In this document: piece by piece, positions 36,782 to 47,472 of the stretch
Layout: each line of letters opens with the position of its first letter
How positions within the stretch are numbered: position 1 is the stretch's first letter
Source: Erpetoichthys calabaricus
Taxonomy: Eukaryota > Chordata > Cladistia > Polypteriformes > Polypteridae
NCBI RefSeq assembly: GCF_900747795.2
Contig: NC_041395.2
Location: forward strand, 33,826,597 to 33,890,596
Direction: 5' to 3'
DNA: 64,000 nt
The notes under the pieces: generated by a model
The model's database searches: none
The model's input: only the letters and a program-made list of their open reading frames with translations
Told to the model about the DNA's origin: nothing
Translations under genes and position numbers: made by a program

Positions 36782-37130
36782 AAATATGGATAAGTAATAA
36801 GGAGTATTGCACTCACTGTTAATATGGAGCCTTTTCTGCGGTTGAACGGTTAATAGTGCCTTATTGTAATGAGATCCACCTATGCTGCATAGCCGTCTAT
36901 TTTGTTGTTTCTTTTGTGTTCGTGTGTTTGTTCCTGTTATCCTTTCCTTTTCGTTTTGTACCCGTGACCGTGTATTCATGACTTGTTTCTTTCTCAGCAT
37001 GCGAAATATGGATAAGTAATAAGGAGGATCGCAGTCACTGTTAATATGTTTCCTTTTCTGCAGTTGAACGGTTAATAGTGCTTTATTGTAAGGAGATCCA
37101 CCTATGCTGACACCTATGCTGTCTAGTGTG
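36782..37130 (-). repeat. Internal duplication within the Helitron coding region
   Basis: A block of about 105 bp occurs twice, about 225 bp apart (near 36782-36888 and 37007-37114). Both encode GGS.YNKALLTVQ.QKR.HINS followed by a PPYYLSIF or TPYYLSIF motif. The two copies differ by scattered substitutions. Confidence 0.75.
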
Positions 37131-37611
37131 AAGGTGTTGACGTTCACTTTAGAATATGTGGCTTTGGGTGTCACTTCTTATGGATGTGTGTGTGTGTGGG
37201 GGGGGGGGGGGGGGTGGGGATTGTTGTTGCGTGAGCGTCTTCTTTCTTTTTGTGTTCCTGTGTCTTGTTGAATCCCCCTCTTTGTGTGTGTCCCGTCCCT
37301 TGCTTGTAGGGTCTGTGGGGTGGTTTTGTGTTCTTTTTTTTTGTGTTCCATGGGCTTGTTGAATCCCCCTCTTGGTGTGTGTCCCGTCCGGTGCCTGTGG
37401 GGGGGGGGGGGGGTGCCTTGCTGTTGTGCGCGAGCCTCTTTCTTTTTTTTTTTTTTTTGGGTCTAGTTTCGTGTGCAATGTGTTTCGTGCTTTGCCTGCG
37501 TTTGACTACTTTTTTATGTGCCTTTTCCTTTTTTCGGTGCTCGTTGCGCCTCATTTCTTTGACTCCTTTTTTCTCTTTTTTCTGTGCTCACTCCTTTTTT
37601 CTGTGGTCTTG

Positions 37612-37692
37612 TCCGCCTCTCGCGGCCCCTCATCCGCCTCTTGCGGCCTCTTTTGTCCCCCTCTCGCGGCTCCTCATCCGCCTCTCGCGGAC
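37612..37692. repeat. Subterminal CCGCCTCTCGCGG repeats in the Helitron
   Basis: Near the element's 5' end the motif ccgcctctcgcgg (or ccgcctcttgcgg, ccccctctcgcgg) occurs four times in about 80 bp, separated by 'cccctcat' or similar. Each is partly palindromic. The other notable low-complexity stretches here are G runs at about 37199-37214 and 37398-37412 and a T run at 37443-37457. Confidence 0.7.
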
Positions 37693-38474
37693 TCTTTTTG
37701 CGCCTGCGCAGTATGTCTTTTTGCGGCTACGGCCCATGGCCGGATGTCCCTGCGTCCATCCGGTTTAGCATTCTCGGTTAGTAATATGGATACTTCCTAC
37801 TGTAAATTACAAATAATGCAACAAAACTGAATTATCTTCAGAATGGAGATACAAAAGATTAGATTAGACTGTGAGAAAAGCAATGCTGTGACAAAGAATT
37901 CTGTCTTTAATTAGTTGTCGCTAGTTGAGTGTATATTAGTAGATGCACATGTGAGGTGTAGTTAATGTTTATTGAAAAAAAAATCTCTGTTATCTCTTCA
38001 CTAGAGAGATAAACATAAATATATATTTATCATTTGTTAAGTGCATATTCATATTTCCAGGTTTTCCCATATTGTCTGCTTCCACAAATGCACTCAGGGG
38101 TCCAAAGCTTAGCTTAAAGTCAGGGTTGTATTTTCACATGCCTGTATGGAGGTGACACATGCTTGATTGTCTGTACAGTATAACCCATTAGTTTTGTCAT
38201 GAAAAACTTATAACAAAAATGTATAAAATAAGTGCTAGTTTAAGTATCTGGATACAATAAAAGGTACTAATTGTACTTTTAATTCTTAATAGGACTTATT
38301 TTTTATTAAACAAGAATAATGATTTGGTTAATACAAAATATTTTGTCCAGATGTGTGGTGACAAAGGTATACACATATCTTTTTGGGAATTAAAAGGTTG
38401 TTAGTGAGAGGTAACCCTCAATTTGGAAAGTATAATAATATTTAAGCACAGTATTTTTGTGTATACTATTTAAA

Positions 38475-38680
38475 TTACTTTGTTATTTGTTTTCTTATCT
38501 TTTTTGTAGGTTCACCTGTAAATAAAGCATGGTTTGTGCTATAGTAATCATGTGTCTAAGTTTTCCAAAACAAAAAGCAAAAAACAAATCCTCAGCGTTT
38601 CATCATTTGTGAAAATTTCAGTACTTAATTCTATTTGACTGCAATGATTTACCACAATTTTCTATATTCTGCTTAGTATG
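38475..38680. other. Start of a region absent from duplication copy 1
   Basis: Homology to copy 1 stops near 38475 and resumes near 40608. The first 200 bp is AT-rich and unassigned. Confidence 0.5.
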
Positions 38681-38689
38681 AAACAGCCT

Positions 38690-39230
38690 CAATATTCCTG
38701 TATTTCCCTGTCTCAGCCAGGAGGCTGGCATGGCATACCAACAAAAGACCATTACCTGGCTGGTAGACCAGTATAATGGAAGTACCCAATATTCTAGGTG
38801 GCAGGGCTCTTAAACTAGAGCAACCATGCACACACCTGCAGAGCATACTGGGAATTGTAGTCCTGTTGTGCCGCCTTGCTTGTTTTTTATGTGTGCTGCA
38901 GAGAGAAGAACTGTTCCCACTTTGGGAGACTTCAAACTGACTTGGAAACCCTCCTTTCGGACAATGTTCTGGAAACAGAAGTTCTCTTCGGTACAGCATA
39001 AAAGGGACCTCCTCACCTTATTCTGTAAGTATAGTCAGAAAAGAAGATGTCAATGTTTGCCTGGAGGAGTGAGGATATGAAAAGAAAAGAACAGGAAGAA
39101 ATTAAGAGTTGGTTATTTTAGGACCTGCAAAAAGGTATTTTGTTTAATAAAAACCTGGAACTGGAGTTGAATAGATGATAAAGCTGCATCCTCACTGTGT
39201 CATTTGACCCCGTGAAAGCTGTAAACAACA
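38690..39230 (+). repeat. GC-rich LTR-like dispersed repeat, copy 3 (fossil)
   Basis: Plus-strand copy with a cataaaagg TATA-like stretch near 38998 and an aataaaaacc poly-A-like signal near 39146, spaced as in copy 2. No internal genes are attached. Confidence 0.4.
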
Positions 39231-39639
39231 GGCCAGGAATCGCTAGTGACCCAAAGGATGTATTTAAGGGTTAATAGATATCAGTCTTTTAAGTTTTTTT
39301 TAAACAGGAAGTTTTTTTTGTTAAACAGGTAATTAACAACACAGTAGATCAAACATGATTAAGTCTGACTAATGATGAACAGAGTGTCTTTCATAGTCAA
39401 GTGAAAATCAGCATTGCTTTTGAATGATATCACAAAATGGTAATATTTTATGAAAACAGAAAGGTACCTGAATAGTGATAAATTAAAAAAGCTGCTGTCT
39501 AATTTTAACACTATTACTATTTAATAAAAAATCAGGCATATGTTACAGGACACCGCTGTCTACTGTCAGGGCTAGCACAAAAGAGAGATTTCACTACTCT
39601 AAAGAAATCATTTTGTTATTTGATTAATATATTGTAGAA

Positions 39640-40205
39640 AAGGCACTATATAGCACCCGACCCGGCACAGAATGACACAGAGGCACGTATAAAACACAAG
39701 GGCTTTATTTTCTTCTTCACCCGTGGGCGCACGTCTTCCCCGTGACTCACAGGCAATACACAGTCCCAAAAGCATCTCTTTCTACACCACACAATAACAC
39801 ACTTTTCTCTCCCACCACTCCTCCGCAAGCTTCGTCTCCTTCCTCCCAACTCTGGCTCCCCGAGTGGTGGTGGCTGGCCCCTTTTATACCCCACCCGGAA
39901 GCGTTCCAGGTGCTTGACCACCTGGTCCTAATTGCATTTCCGGGTGGGGCTGCAGATTCGACCAGCTGGGCTGCAGGCTCCATGCAGCTCCCCCTAGCGG
40001 CCATCCGAGCCCCCAACCCGGCTGTGGAAGACTCCATCTCCCATGGAGCCATGCGCCAGGTTGGAGAATCATCATCCGCCAGGGAGGCTGCCACCAAGCG
40101 TCCCGGGGGAGGTATTGAAGTGTCCATGGCTGCTCCCCCAGAACAGATGCAGCAGGGGTGTCCCTGCCGGGCATGGGACCCGGCTGTCCTTTACAACATA
40201 TTGAA
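39640..40205 (-). repeat. GC-rich LTR-like dispersed repeat, copy 4 (fossil)
   Basis: Minus-strand copy: its TATA-like stretch is at about 39872-39880 (ttttatacc on plus) and its poly-A-like region near 39690-39710. It carries the acccggaag and gggcatggga motifs shared with copies 1, 7 and 8. Frames of up to 162 codons run through it because it is GC-rich; they have no domain. Confidence 0.45.
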
Positions 40206-40607
40206 GCCATACAGTTGTCAATATACTTGAAGATTCAATGTACAATATTACAGGAAGAGACTAAATAATCCTGTAAGGAGGTGTTTCTGAGAAATGGTGC
40301 TGTAGGTTGAAGGCAGGATGTGCACAGAGTATGGTACTACAGTAGATACCGTATGAGTGCACTGCAGTATCAATCAACGTGTTTGTATATATTAGGGTTT
40401 ATATGTACAAAGGTGCAGGATTGTTTTTATTTATTATTCCTTGCTTCTGTCTACCAATCGAATACAACTTAATGATGAAATCAAAGAGACCATTATAGTC
40501 AGTAATAGAAGATTAAAACCATACAAGCACTCTTCTCTCTTTCATTGTACTTGGTACTTGTATAAATTCTTTTGGCCATTTCTCTAAATCTGTGCTTATA
40601 TTTACAA
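40206..40607. other. No gene recognised
   Basis: AT-rich remainder of the segment that is absent from duplication copy 1. Confidence 0.35.
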
Positions 40608-41104
40608 CTAGCTTTTTTATCACAGTTAGGAGACGCCTGCACCTGCACCACAGACACACAGTCATAAATTAAAAATTAGAAAAGTGGGTTTACCTGACCT
40701 GAACAGGAATGGAGATATGGAGAAAAAGTATTTGGGCACATGAGGGACTTAAAACACTGTTTCAGACATTTACCTGGATTGTGATAATCAGCCAAAACAA
40801 TTTCCCCTTCAGTTTCAAAGTCATTAGTATTTAGAAGAAACTTGCACAATATGATGGATGAATAAAAAAAAAATTTTCTAATAAATTAACTGTATTTATT
40901 ATTGAGTGAAAAATTAAATTTAAAAAATTGTTGTCAATGGTGAAACTGAACTGTGTGATGAGAACTAGATATGTGTGTCTGATTTTGTGGGTTTTCCCTA
41001 ACTGGTAAAAACAATACTTCCTGAAAACAAAAAACAGTCAAAATATAGTTTTCAAATCTAAAAACACATTTGCTATAACAGGCATATTCATCAGTAATGT
41101 ATTT

Positions 41105-41143
41105 AGTTTTTGTGATGAATGATACCTCACTTTACTTACTGTG
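41105..41143 (-). promoter_or_regulatory. V4 recombination signal sequence (23-RSS)
   Basis: Heptamer CACAGTA (41137-41143), a 23-bp spacer, and nonamer ACAAAAACT (41105-41113), 8 of 9 matches to consensus. It is the best nonamer in the window. The heptamer variant is shared with V3. Confidence 0.92.
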
Positions 41144-41587
41144 TGTTTCGAGCACAGTAATACACGGCTGTGTCTGTAGTCTGCAGGCTGTTCATTTTTA
41201 AGTGCACCATGTTGTTGGAATTGTCTCTGCTGATGGTGAATCTTCCCTTAACAGATGTTGCATACCACTGGCTGCTGCCATCATATTTGATTCCTGCCAG
41301 CCATTCCAATCCTTTACCAGGGGGCTGACGAACCCAGTCCATGTTGTAGTCAGTGAATGTAAACCCAGAGGCTTTACACGACAACTGGTGTGACTGTCCT
41401 GGCAGCAAAGTTACAGGATCTGACTCTTGAAGCTTTATTTGAGCTTGAACACCTAAGAAAAGAATTTGTTAAATAAAATGAAATTCTCTAATAAAGCAAC
41501 TAAATCTTTGCGTATTTTCATCTTGTTGAAGTACTCACCAAAAAAACACAAAGTAATTACAAATAAAATCAGATGTAAAAGCCTCAT
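41144..41587 (-). CDS. IGHV: Immunoglobulin heavy-chain V segment V4 (family C)
   Basis: The leader exon (41587 to 41539, 49 nt) reads [16 protein letters not shown] with a GTGAGT donor. The V exon (41452 to 41144) begins [20 protein letters not shown], so the real exon extends upstream of the internal Met in LLPGQ. It then shows [34 protein letters not shown]2 [27 protein letters not shown] and TAVYYCARN. All invariant VH residues are present and no stop precedes the heptamer. It is the duplicate of V3, with most differences in CDR1, CDR2 and the residues just around them, as expected for V genes diversifying at the binding site. Confidence 0.95.
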
Positions 41588-41688
41588 CTTAAAAGAAGTT
41601 GTTTTGCTTTACTGTTGTCAGGAGGACAAAACTGCTGCGTGTCTTAAAGACACTGGTGGGACAAGAAAGGGCTAAATAAGCAAATCAG

Positions 41689-41696
41689 CTTTGCAT
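41689..41696 (-). promoter_or_regulatory. V4 octamer-like promoter element
   Basis: ATGCAAAG on the gene strand, about 102 bp upstream of the ATG, identical in sequence and position to the V3 element. Confidence 0.65.
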
Positions 41697-42434
41697 AAAC
41701 CTTAAAAGAGGAGTGGTAGATAAATCTTGCATCATTACTCTTGTAGAAACCATACATATATGCATTTCACATAAATAAGAACATGTAGTCACTGATCAGC
41801 GCTTTTAAATATTTAATTCACAAATCTTATACACTCTAGTATGAATCTGTTTGACCCAACAGAACAACTACAAGACACAGTCCTGCATTTCTCTTTGATA
41901 CTGATTCTCTGTGATGTTTCTTCATCTACCTTATGTAGCAGTAAATTGAAACACCATACACTCTGTGTCAGTACAGATAATTGTATATAAACTTATAAGA
42001 CACCTGAGATATTCTGATGAAGATGTTAACATTATTTATGCAGTAAAATTTTTCAAAAGTATACTTACATTTGTTTTGCTCTTTCCAAATTATATGTAGA
42101 TATTTTAAATATAATATTTAATAAATATCTTTATGACAGTGGAATTGGATTAAATAGGCTATAAAAATTAATAAATACATTATTCTGAGAAATAAGTTTT
42201 CAATACTCTTGAGCTCTACCTATTGAGACTATTTTCTGTCTTGTGCCCAATGCTACCAACTCTAGACTTTGGCCCTCTGTAACCTTAATTTATGGGTTTG
42301 AGAATGTATGTATAATTGTATAATTTTCTGCAATTAAATAAATTGGCATCAGAAAAAAGTTAAAGGTTATTTCTACTCTGAACAGGAAAGAAGATGAAAG
42401 ACACAAGGTTTTAGCTGTATAGCCTTTATCAGGT

Positions 42435-42898
42435 CAAGTCAAGTAGGGGAGCATGCACTGGTACAGTGTGTTGCCACACTCACTACATGACGAAAACAAC
42501 TCGGGATCATGATTGGCAACCCCCCAGGCAGACAAGTGGTCCAGTCCCACCCTCCTGAAATGACCCTCTATCTGCTGCAGCCAGGTGTTACGTGGGCAAC
42601 CCCTTGGCCTGGTCCAGCCACTCAGGTCCCCAACAATGAGGATCCTACGAGCTGGATCACCCTCTGGGAAATGCGCCACATGGCCGTAGTGCCGTAACTG
42701 ACGTTCCCTCACAATGCAGGTAATGTGCCTCATTCGGGACTCCATGGGCAACCGCTTATTCAACACAAAGTCAAACCAATGGTACCCAAGGATTTTCCAA
42801 AGAGACACAGTACCAATGGAGTCCAGTCCATTACAGGTCACTGGATAGCGTCCATGTCTCGCAACCATATAGCAACCATATAGCAACCATATAGCATA
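42435..42898 (-). mobile_element. 5'-truncated LINE C-terminus with target duplication
   Basis: The minus strand reads LGYHWFDFVLNKRLPMESRM, RHITCIVRERQLRHYGHVAHFPEGDPARRI and GWTRPRGCPRNTWLQQIE, the C-terminal region of an RTE-like LINE. It is flanked by tatcaggt at 42427-42434 and 42899-42906. Copy 1 has a single tatcaggt near 30328, so the insertion came after duplication. Its 5' end shows a 12-bp-scale repeat (atagcaacc, three times). The frame is open through this piece, suggesting a recent insertion. Confidence 0.9.
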
Positions 42899-43137
42899 TA
42901 TCAGGTGTGCAACTGAAAAGGGAAGGGCAGGTAGGTGTGATGAAATTGCCATTAGAGAAGATGAAGGAATTGAATTGGAAAACATGAAATGCTGAATTAA
43001 GTTTAAAGTAGACTGACAAAAGTCAGCCCATATGAAACTGATCCTACTTGCCTTCTGATTACATACAGACTTGATTTCATACTTCTGAATTGCATACAAA
43101 ATTGAAACAATCGAAAAAAAAAAGAATAGCGGGTTTG

Positions 43138-43359
43138 TCATGCATTGAGATGTTTTGCCAACTTTAAATGCATTAAATTCTTATGGTTTGTGTAAATGTC
43201 AAAAGGATATTTGGCTCCCTTTAACCAATATCTCAATTTTGCTAAAGCTATCTTAACAGCCAAAAGTTCCTGGATCCCTACAACATAATTTTGGACCAGA
43301 GAAGCCAGTATTTTAGAAAAGAAGGCACACAGATGCCCCTGATCTTTATCTGGACACAT
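43138..43359 (-). mobile_element. Ty3/gypsy RNase H-region fossil, unit C2 copy
   Basis: A short broken remnant resembling the RNase H region of Ty3/gypsy pol. A shorter version lies at 30.6-30.7 kb in copy 1, so it predates the duplication. It is in the opposite orientation to the reverse-transcriptase fossils at 26.4 and 32.9 kb. Confidence 0.65.
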
Positions 43360-43535
43360 CGACTTCCAGAATAACCTGGTAAGAGAGGTTATGGTGTCTG
43401 AAATTGGGAGCTGTGGTAAAAAAGGATTTTAATTTACCAAATGCTTCTCATGATTTTCTAAAGTCCACCTAATTTTGTTTTTAGTTTTCTTTGTTAAGGA
43501 TGTGATATGAGAAATAACAGAACTGAAATTATGTA

Positions 43536-43765
43536 TTGTGAGGGATTGCCGGCCGTATATCCCGGCCAACAACCCCAAGCCGCCAGATGGAGCCATCCCT
43601 GCAACGTGGAAGGGCCCCGAATTCCAGCAGGGCATCATGGAACTTGGAGTCTTTCATCACAACCTTGCTGGATACCATGGGGGCCACCGGGGGACTTATA
43701 CTTTCCATATAGCCCGGAAGTAATTCACAATCGCAGAAACGGAAGAAATTATATACTTCCGGGCT
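43536..43765 (+). repeat. GC-rich LTR-like dispersed repeat, copy 5 (fossil, partial)
   Basis: A GC-rich block with 'gccggccgtatatcccggcc', a ccagatggagc motif and two cggaagt motifs. In reverse complement the block near 60.0-60.2 kb follows the same order of motifs. Only part of the repeat is present. Confidence 0.4.
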
Positions 43766-44200
43766 GAAGAAAAGAAAAGTTTTGATCTGAATGACTTATC
43801 CACTGAAGAAAAATTTGTTCCCTTCAGGTCACTTTTGATTTTCGGGAACAAGTAAAAATCACAGGGAGCTAAATTGGGCAAATAGGGAGGATGATCGAGG
43901 ACATGAATGTTTTTGTCAGTTAAAAACTGCTTTACGGAAAAAGCATTGTGTGTGGAAGCACTGTCTTGTCTTATCTCGCTGTTCGCTTTTCTCACCCTAC
44001 ATTGTTGCGGCAACTCATGTAGCAATTGTTGTACAAATACTGACCAGGCTATTCGCAGGATATACTGTACCTAGCCATTCACAGTTTCAGAGGGCGTGTA
44101 GAAGGGGATATAGTTCTATGATTCACGTCCAGCCAACCTCCAGACGGTTTTCCAGGAAAGCCCCAAGCCCGGTCTGGTTATTTTTGTGTCTCACCTCGTA
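43700..44200 (-). mobile_element. mariner-type transposase fragment
   Basis: One minus-strand frame (43696-44025) reads IRQDSASTHNAFSVKQFL, then VLDHPPYLPNLAPCDFYLFPKIKSDLKGTNF. This matches the mariner 'HDNARPH....V..FL' block and the 'HPPYSPDLAPCD..LFP.LK..L.G' block with the third catalytic Asp. The first block is altered (QDSASTH). Only the C-terminal part of the transposase is visible and it is disrupted. Confidence 0.8.
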
Positions 44201-44250
44201 TACTAACGAGATATTAAGCATGTCTCCTGTGCATTAAAAATGCATTTTCC

Positions 44251-45290
44251 CCCAATCCAGTTCTGTTCCACTTGAACCTGTGATTTCTGATTTGCTGTTA
44301 TTTAATATTAAAACCACTACGCATTCATTATAGCAAAAACAATCTGGTTTCCTTTTTCAATAAATATAATTAGAAAAATACTTCCATATTTTTGATTTCC
44401 TTGTTACTGTTATAACAGCTTCAAAGCTGACAATTTAAAGAGCATTTTCAGTGTCAGGAAAGTTACCGCCACCAACACGGGACTTTCGAAAGCTGCTGGC
44501 TTGACTCATTATTCCTAAAACAAAGGCAAAATGAAAATAAGTATTAATGTTATATGGGTTATATTTTTGCTGCAGCTGTAAAAGGTGAAAAGAATGCCAT
44601 TTAGTTTAATTCTGTATGTTATTCTTTGAACGCTAGTTGTCCACTCTACAAATTTCTAAAATAAAGATGCTGCACACCCTTGATCTACCTTCTGCCAGCT
44701 GTTTTTTTTAAACTGTAACTAACATTTCTTGTGATTTATTTATTTATAGAAAAATGTAATCAATCATGTTTCCTGAGGAGAATTTCAGAGTTACAAAAAA
44801 ATGGGCATTGCAGGGCAGTAGTTTAGGATAAGTCATGGAACCACAGGAAGAGCATTAAATGCGCACTGATATAATTATTAAAGATTTAAAAACACAACCT
44901 TGATTAGCATCAGTTCTGGCACTTCTAGTGTTAACTAACATACACACATACATCTTTGACATTTAGCTTAATTTAAAATTAGAGACAGTTGAGCTTTCTC
45001 TGTCCGATAGCTAAAAGCCCTACTTCCTCAATTACATATTTTGTTTATGTCAATATTAAGGTGACCTAAAGTTTGTTATCACTTTGTATATTTTAGGTGA
45101 TCATCAGAATTATCTATTGTAATACGTTTTCACCAAGAATAACTTAACAAAACATACAAAAATAATTACTTTTTTTAGGTATCTAAATACAATGACAGAA
45201 GGAATAAGGAATGACCATAACGTATTATATAAACTGAGTATGAAACAACAAAAAGGCACAACTCTCTAGGCATCTGATTACTTTCAAAGG
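44251..45290. other. No gene recognised
   Basis: AT-rich spacer. Nothing supportable was seen. Confidence 0.4.
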
Positions 45291-45656
45291 TCTATGCTAT
45301 CTCACGACTTTCCAGTTTGGGAGTATGAGCTGCTCCCTACTGACAAGGAGGTCTTTCAAATTTTGTCCACCTCTCCTTGATCTCACATTATTTTTATAAG
45401 ATAAGCCAGGGATCTTCCACTAGTTGACTTGTGTACCCTCTAGTGTGCTGAGGGAGTGATACTTGATTTGCTCTTGGACTGTGCTTCTGTCTTACCTTGC
45501 TCAGTGTGCTTGCCTTTAGCCTGTCCAGGGCTTCCAGTGCATCCATCTTCTGGTCTTACTCTTCCTTTCTACATTAAACCCTTTGCTGCCCTTTTCAACC
45601 TGAATCCCGCTGTCCACCAGACCATTCATAACAATTTCTATTATTGGTAAAAGAAA

Positions 45657-45795
45657 CTGTGGTGGGTTGGCGCCCTGCCGGGGTTTTGTTCCTGCCTTGC
45701 ACCCTGTGCTGGCTGGGATTGGCTCCAACAGACCTCCGTAACCCTGTATTAGGATATAGCAGGTTGGATAATGACTGATTGACTGACTGACTGAC
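45657..45795 (+). mobile_element. tRNA-derived SINE tail fragment
   Basis: The SINE 3' part ('gtgggttggcgccctgccgg' ... 'gttaggatatagcaggttgg') ends in an altered tail (ctga)n. An imperfect target duplication tggtaaaagaaa / tggtaaaaggaa flanks it at about 45645-45656 and 45796-45807. Confidence 0.85.
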
Positions 45796-45914
45796 TGGTA
45801 AAAGGAATATAAATGTTGTGCTAAAATAATACTAAAAGGTTAGAAATTCTTTCAATTTTTTTTTTTTAGTGAGTTTAAAAAAATTTAGGAAGTAGGTATT
45901 TACTGTAAGTATTA

Positions 45915-45915
45915 G

Positions 45916-45989
<74 letters not shown>

Positions 45990-46262
45990 CTTTATTAATC
46001 CCAATGGGAAATTCACATTCTTCAGCAGCAGCATACTGATACAATAAATAATATTAAATTAAAGAATGATAATAATACAGGTGAAAAAAAAAACAGACAA
46101 TAACTATGTATAATGTTAAATATTAACGTTTACCCCCCCTGGTGGAATTAAAGAGTCGAATAGTTTGGGGGAGGAACGATCTCCTCAATCTGTCTGTGGA
46201 GCAGGACAGTGACAGCAGTCTGTCGCTGAAGCTGCTCTTCTGTCTGGAGATGACATTATTTT
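45915..46262 (-). mobile_element. LINE 3' end with (GATA)n, inserted in the pseudogene's RSS region
   Basis: On the minus strand this reads the last codons of a LINE (DRLLSLSCSTDRL..SFLP..IRLFNS-like, near 46140-46240), a 3' UTR, aataaagta and (TATC)n. It is the longer relative of the 33.66-kb copy. It separates 'gtaggtatttactg' (45893-45906), which corresponds to the nonamer side of the V5/V6 RSS, from the coding end of the V pseudogene near 46275. Confidence 0.75.
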
Positions 46263-46278
46263 ATTTTTATTTTATTAT

Positions 46279-46492
46279 TTTATTTTATTTATCTAGTAGC
46301 ACAATAATACATAGCAGTGTCCTCTGATTTTAAGTTAGTTGGTGATGTACCTTATCAGAATGAGGCATCCCTTCATATAGTCTGCATAGCTGCCATCATC
46401 ATTACCCAACCATTTCAGTCTGTCTCCTGGTGCCTTGCATATTCAGTATACATTAAAACAAGAAATACTGTAACCAGACACTACTTGATGCA
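46279..46492 (-). pseudogene. IGHV: Immunoglobulin V pseudogene (family B), RSS disrupted
   Basis: Minus-strand remnants align with V5 and V6: SGYSISC in framework 1/CDR1, APGDRLKWLGNDDGSYADYMKG in framework 2/CDR2, and a LKS.EDTAMYYCAT-like end when frames are shifted. It has a stop in the CDR1-framework 2 stretch (TGA in place of the invariant Trp codon region), a frameshift within framework 3, no detectable leader exon or first framework 1 half, and no RSS because a LINE fragment sits there. It is a dead member of the B family and may serve only as a gene-conversion donor, which is speculation. Confidence 0.85.
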
Positions 46493-47433
46493 GTTTTAGA
46501 CAGATTAGGTAAATAAGATTGACAAGGTTTGTTGGGCTGAATGGTCTGTTCCTGTGGAAATTGTAATGTCCTAATTTAAACTCCTCATTTAACCTAACAC
46601 CATAATCTGTGGAGTGTCCAAATTTAGGGACTGTTGGGACCTCAGTTACAGTTTAGAAGGCGTAACACCTGAAGTCTCAACTTCCTAAACCATTTATTTT
46701 TTTAAATGAATATTAAAGGGATCTGAATTTTGTGATTACTTTGCATATTATAGACCAGTGGTTACCTTTTGTACTCCTGTAGTTTCAGGTTTTTGTTGCA
46801 ACCAGTTTCAAAATGTGTGAGTTATTTTACCTCAGACTGACTGATCTCATTGTTTTTGCTTCTCTTATTCTAGATTTACAAAAGAGCTGTAGTTTGATAT
46901 TTACACTCATGTAAAATTATGAAATTAAGAGATATTCATATTTTGGCATAGCTTTAAGTTCTTAATTCTTGTTTTTCATTTTTTATAATAATTAATATTT
47001 ATTGTGTTGATTCTATTCTAGTGATATTTTACAATGAATGAAAAAGAAACAAAAAAACAAGCAAATGACACATAATGATAAAAAGCTTGACATCAGAAGT
47101 TTCAATACTGGGCTTGCTAAGTTTTATTGTAATATAGGAAGCATTTATGTCAATCATACAGAGATAATTTATTGTTTTATCCTGTTTTTTAGGATTGTCT
47201 TCATTATCATTATGATTTTCATTCCACTTTTCCAGGAGGGTTGGGTATTTAAGACTTGTTTCCTAATGATCATATTAGTGGATCCAGCACTCACATAGCT
47301 GACACTTTTCAGTCAAGCAATATTCTATTATTAATAAAAATAAGCAAATGCTGTGATAAAATAATGCCAATATTTTAAAAATAGTTCTCAACTGTTTAGT
47401 TTTGCTTAATTCTGAGGAGACTCAGGAAGTGGG

Positions 47434-47472
47434 TGTTAATGCATTAGTAGCTGTATGTAGTTTACCACTGTG
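47434..47472 (-). promoter_or_regulatory. V5 recombination signal sequence (weak nonamer)
   Basis: Perfect heptamer CACAGTG (47466-47472), a 23-bp spacer, but a degraded nonamer GCATTAACA (47434-47442), where V6 has GCATAAACA and V2 has GCAAAAATA. The interrupted A run predicts weaker RAG use. Confidence 0.75.

Larger units (their letters stand above)
35235..37790 (-). mobile_element. Helitron, about 2.56 kb, with degenerate replication-helicase gene
   Basis: On the minus strand it starts A|TCCATATTACTAACCGAG at 37790 and ends with a GGGGGC-AGA-GCCCCC hairpin followed by CTAG|T at 35235, the diagnostic Helitron 3' end. Removing it joins gtaatta to tacttcc, matching the empty site in copy 1 (about 27671-27680); the insertion is between A and T with no target duplication. 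Coding pieces: a GPYCFPICAQILHRIGTVHPE and YAQIYILDP block (about 36540-36620), ICNHCHSVHFPEE (36225-36270) and NDVPESEIFINCIRSYKS (36075-36130), which are Helitron N-terminal blocks; then the Pif1-type helicase stretch GGKVLLLGGDFRQCLAILP (near 35870-35925). It is far shorter than autonomous Helitrons and its frames are disrupted. Confidence 0.92.

Noticed and set aside
37149-37830. Several long Phe/Cys-rich (plus) and Pro/Lys/Thr-rich (minus) frames
   Set aside because: They come from G, T and pyrimidine-rich tracts of the Helitron; no domain or codon pattern supports a gene.
39742-40230. 162-codon plus-strand frame
   Set aside because: It lies in a GC-rich LTR-like repeat, where stops are rare by composition; no domain is recognisable.
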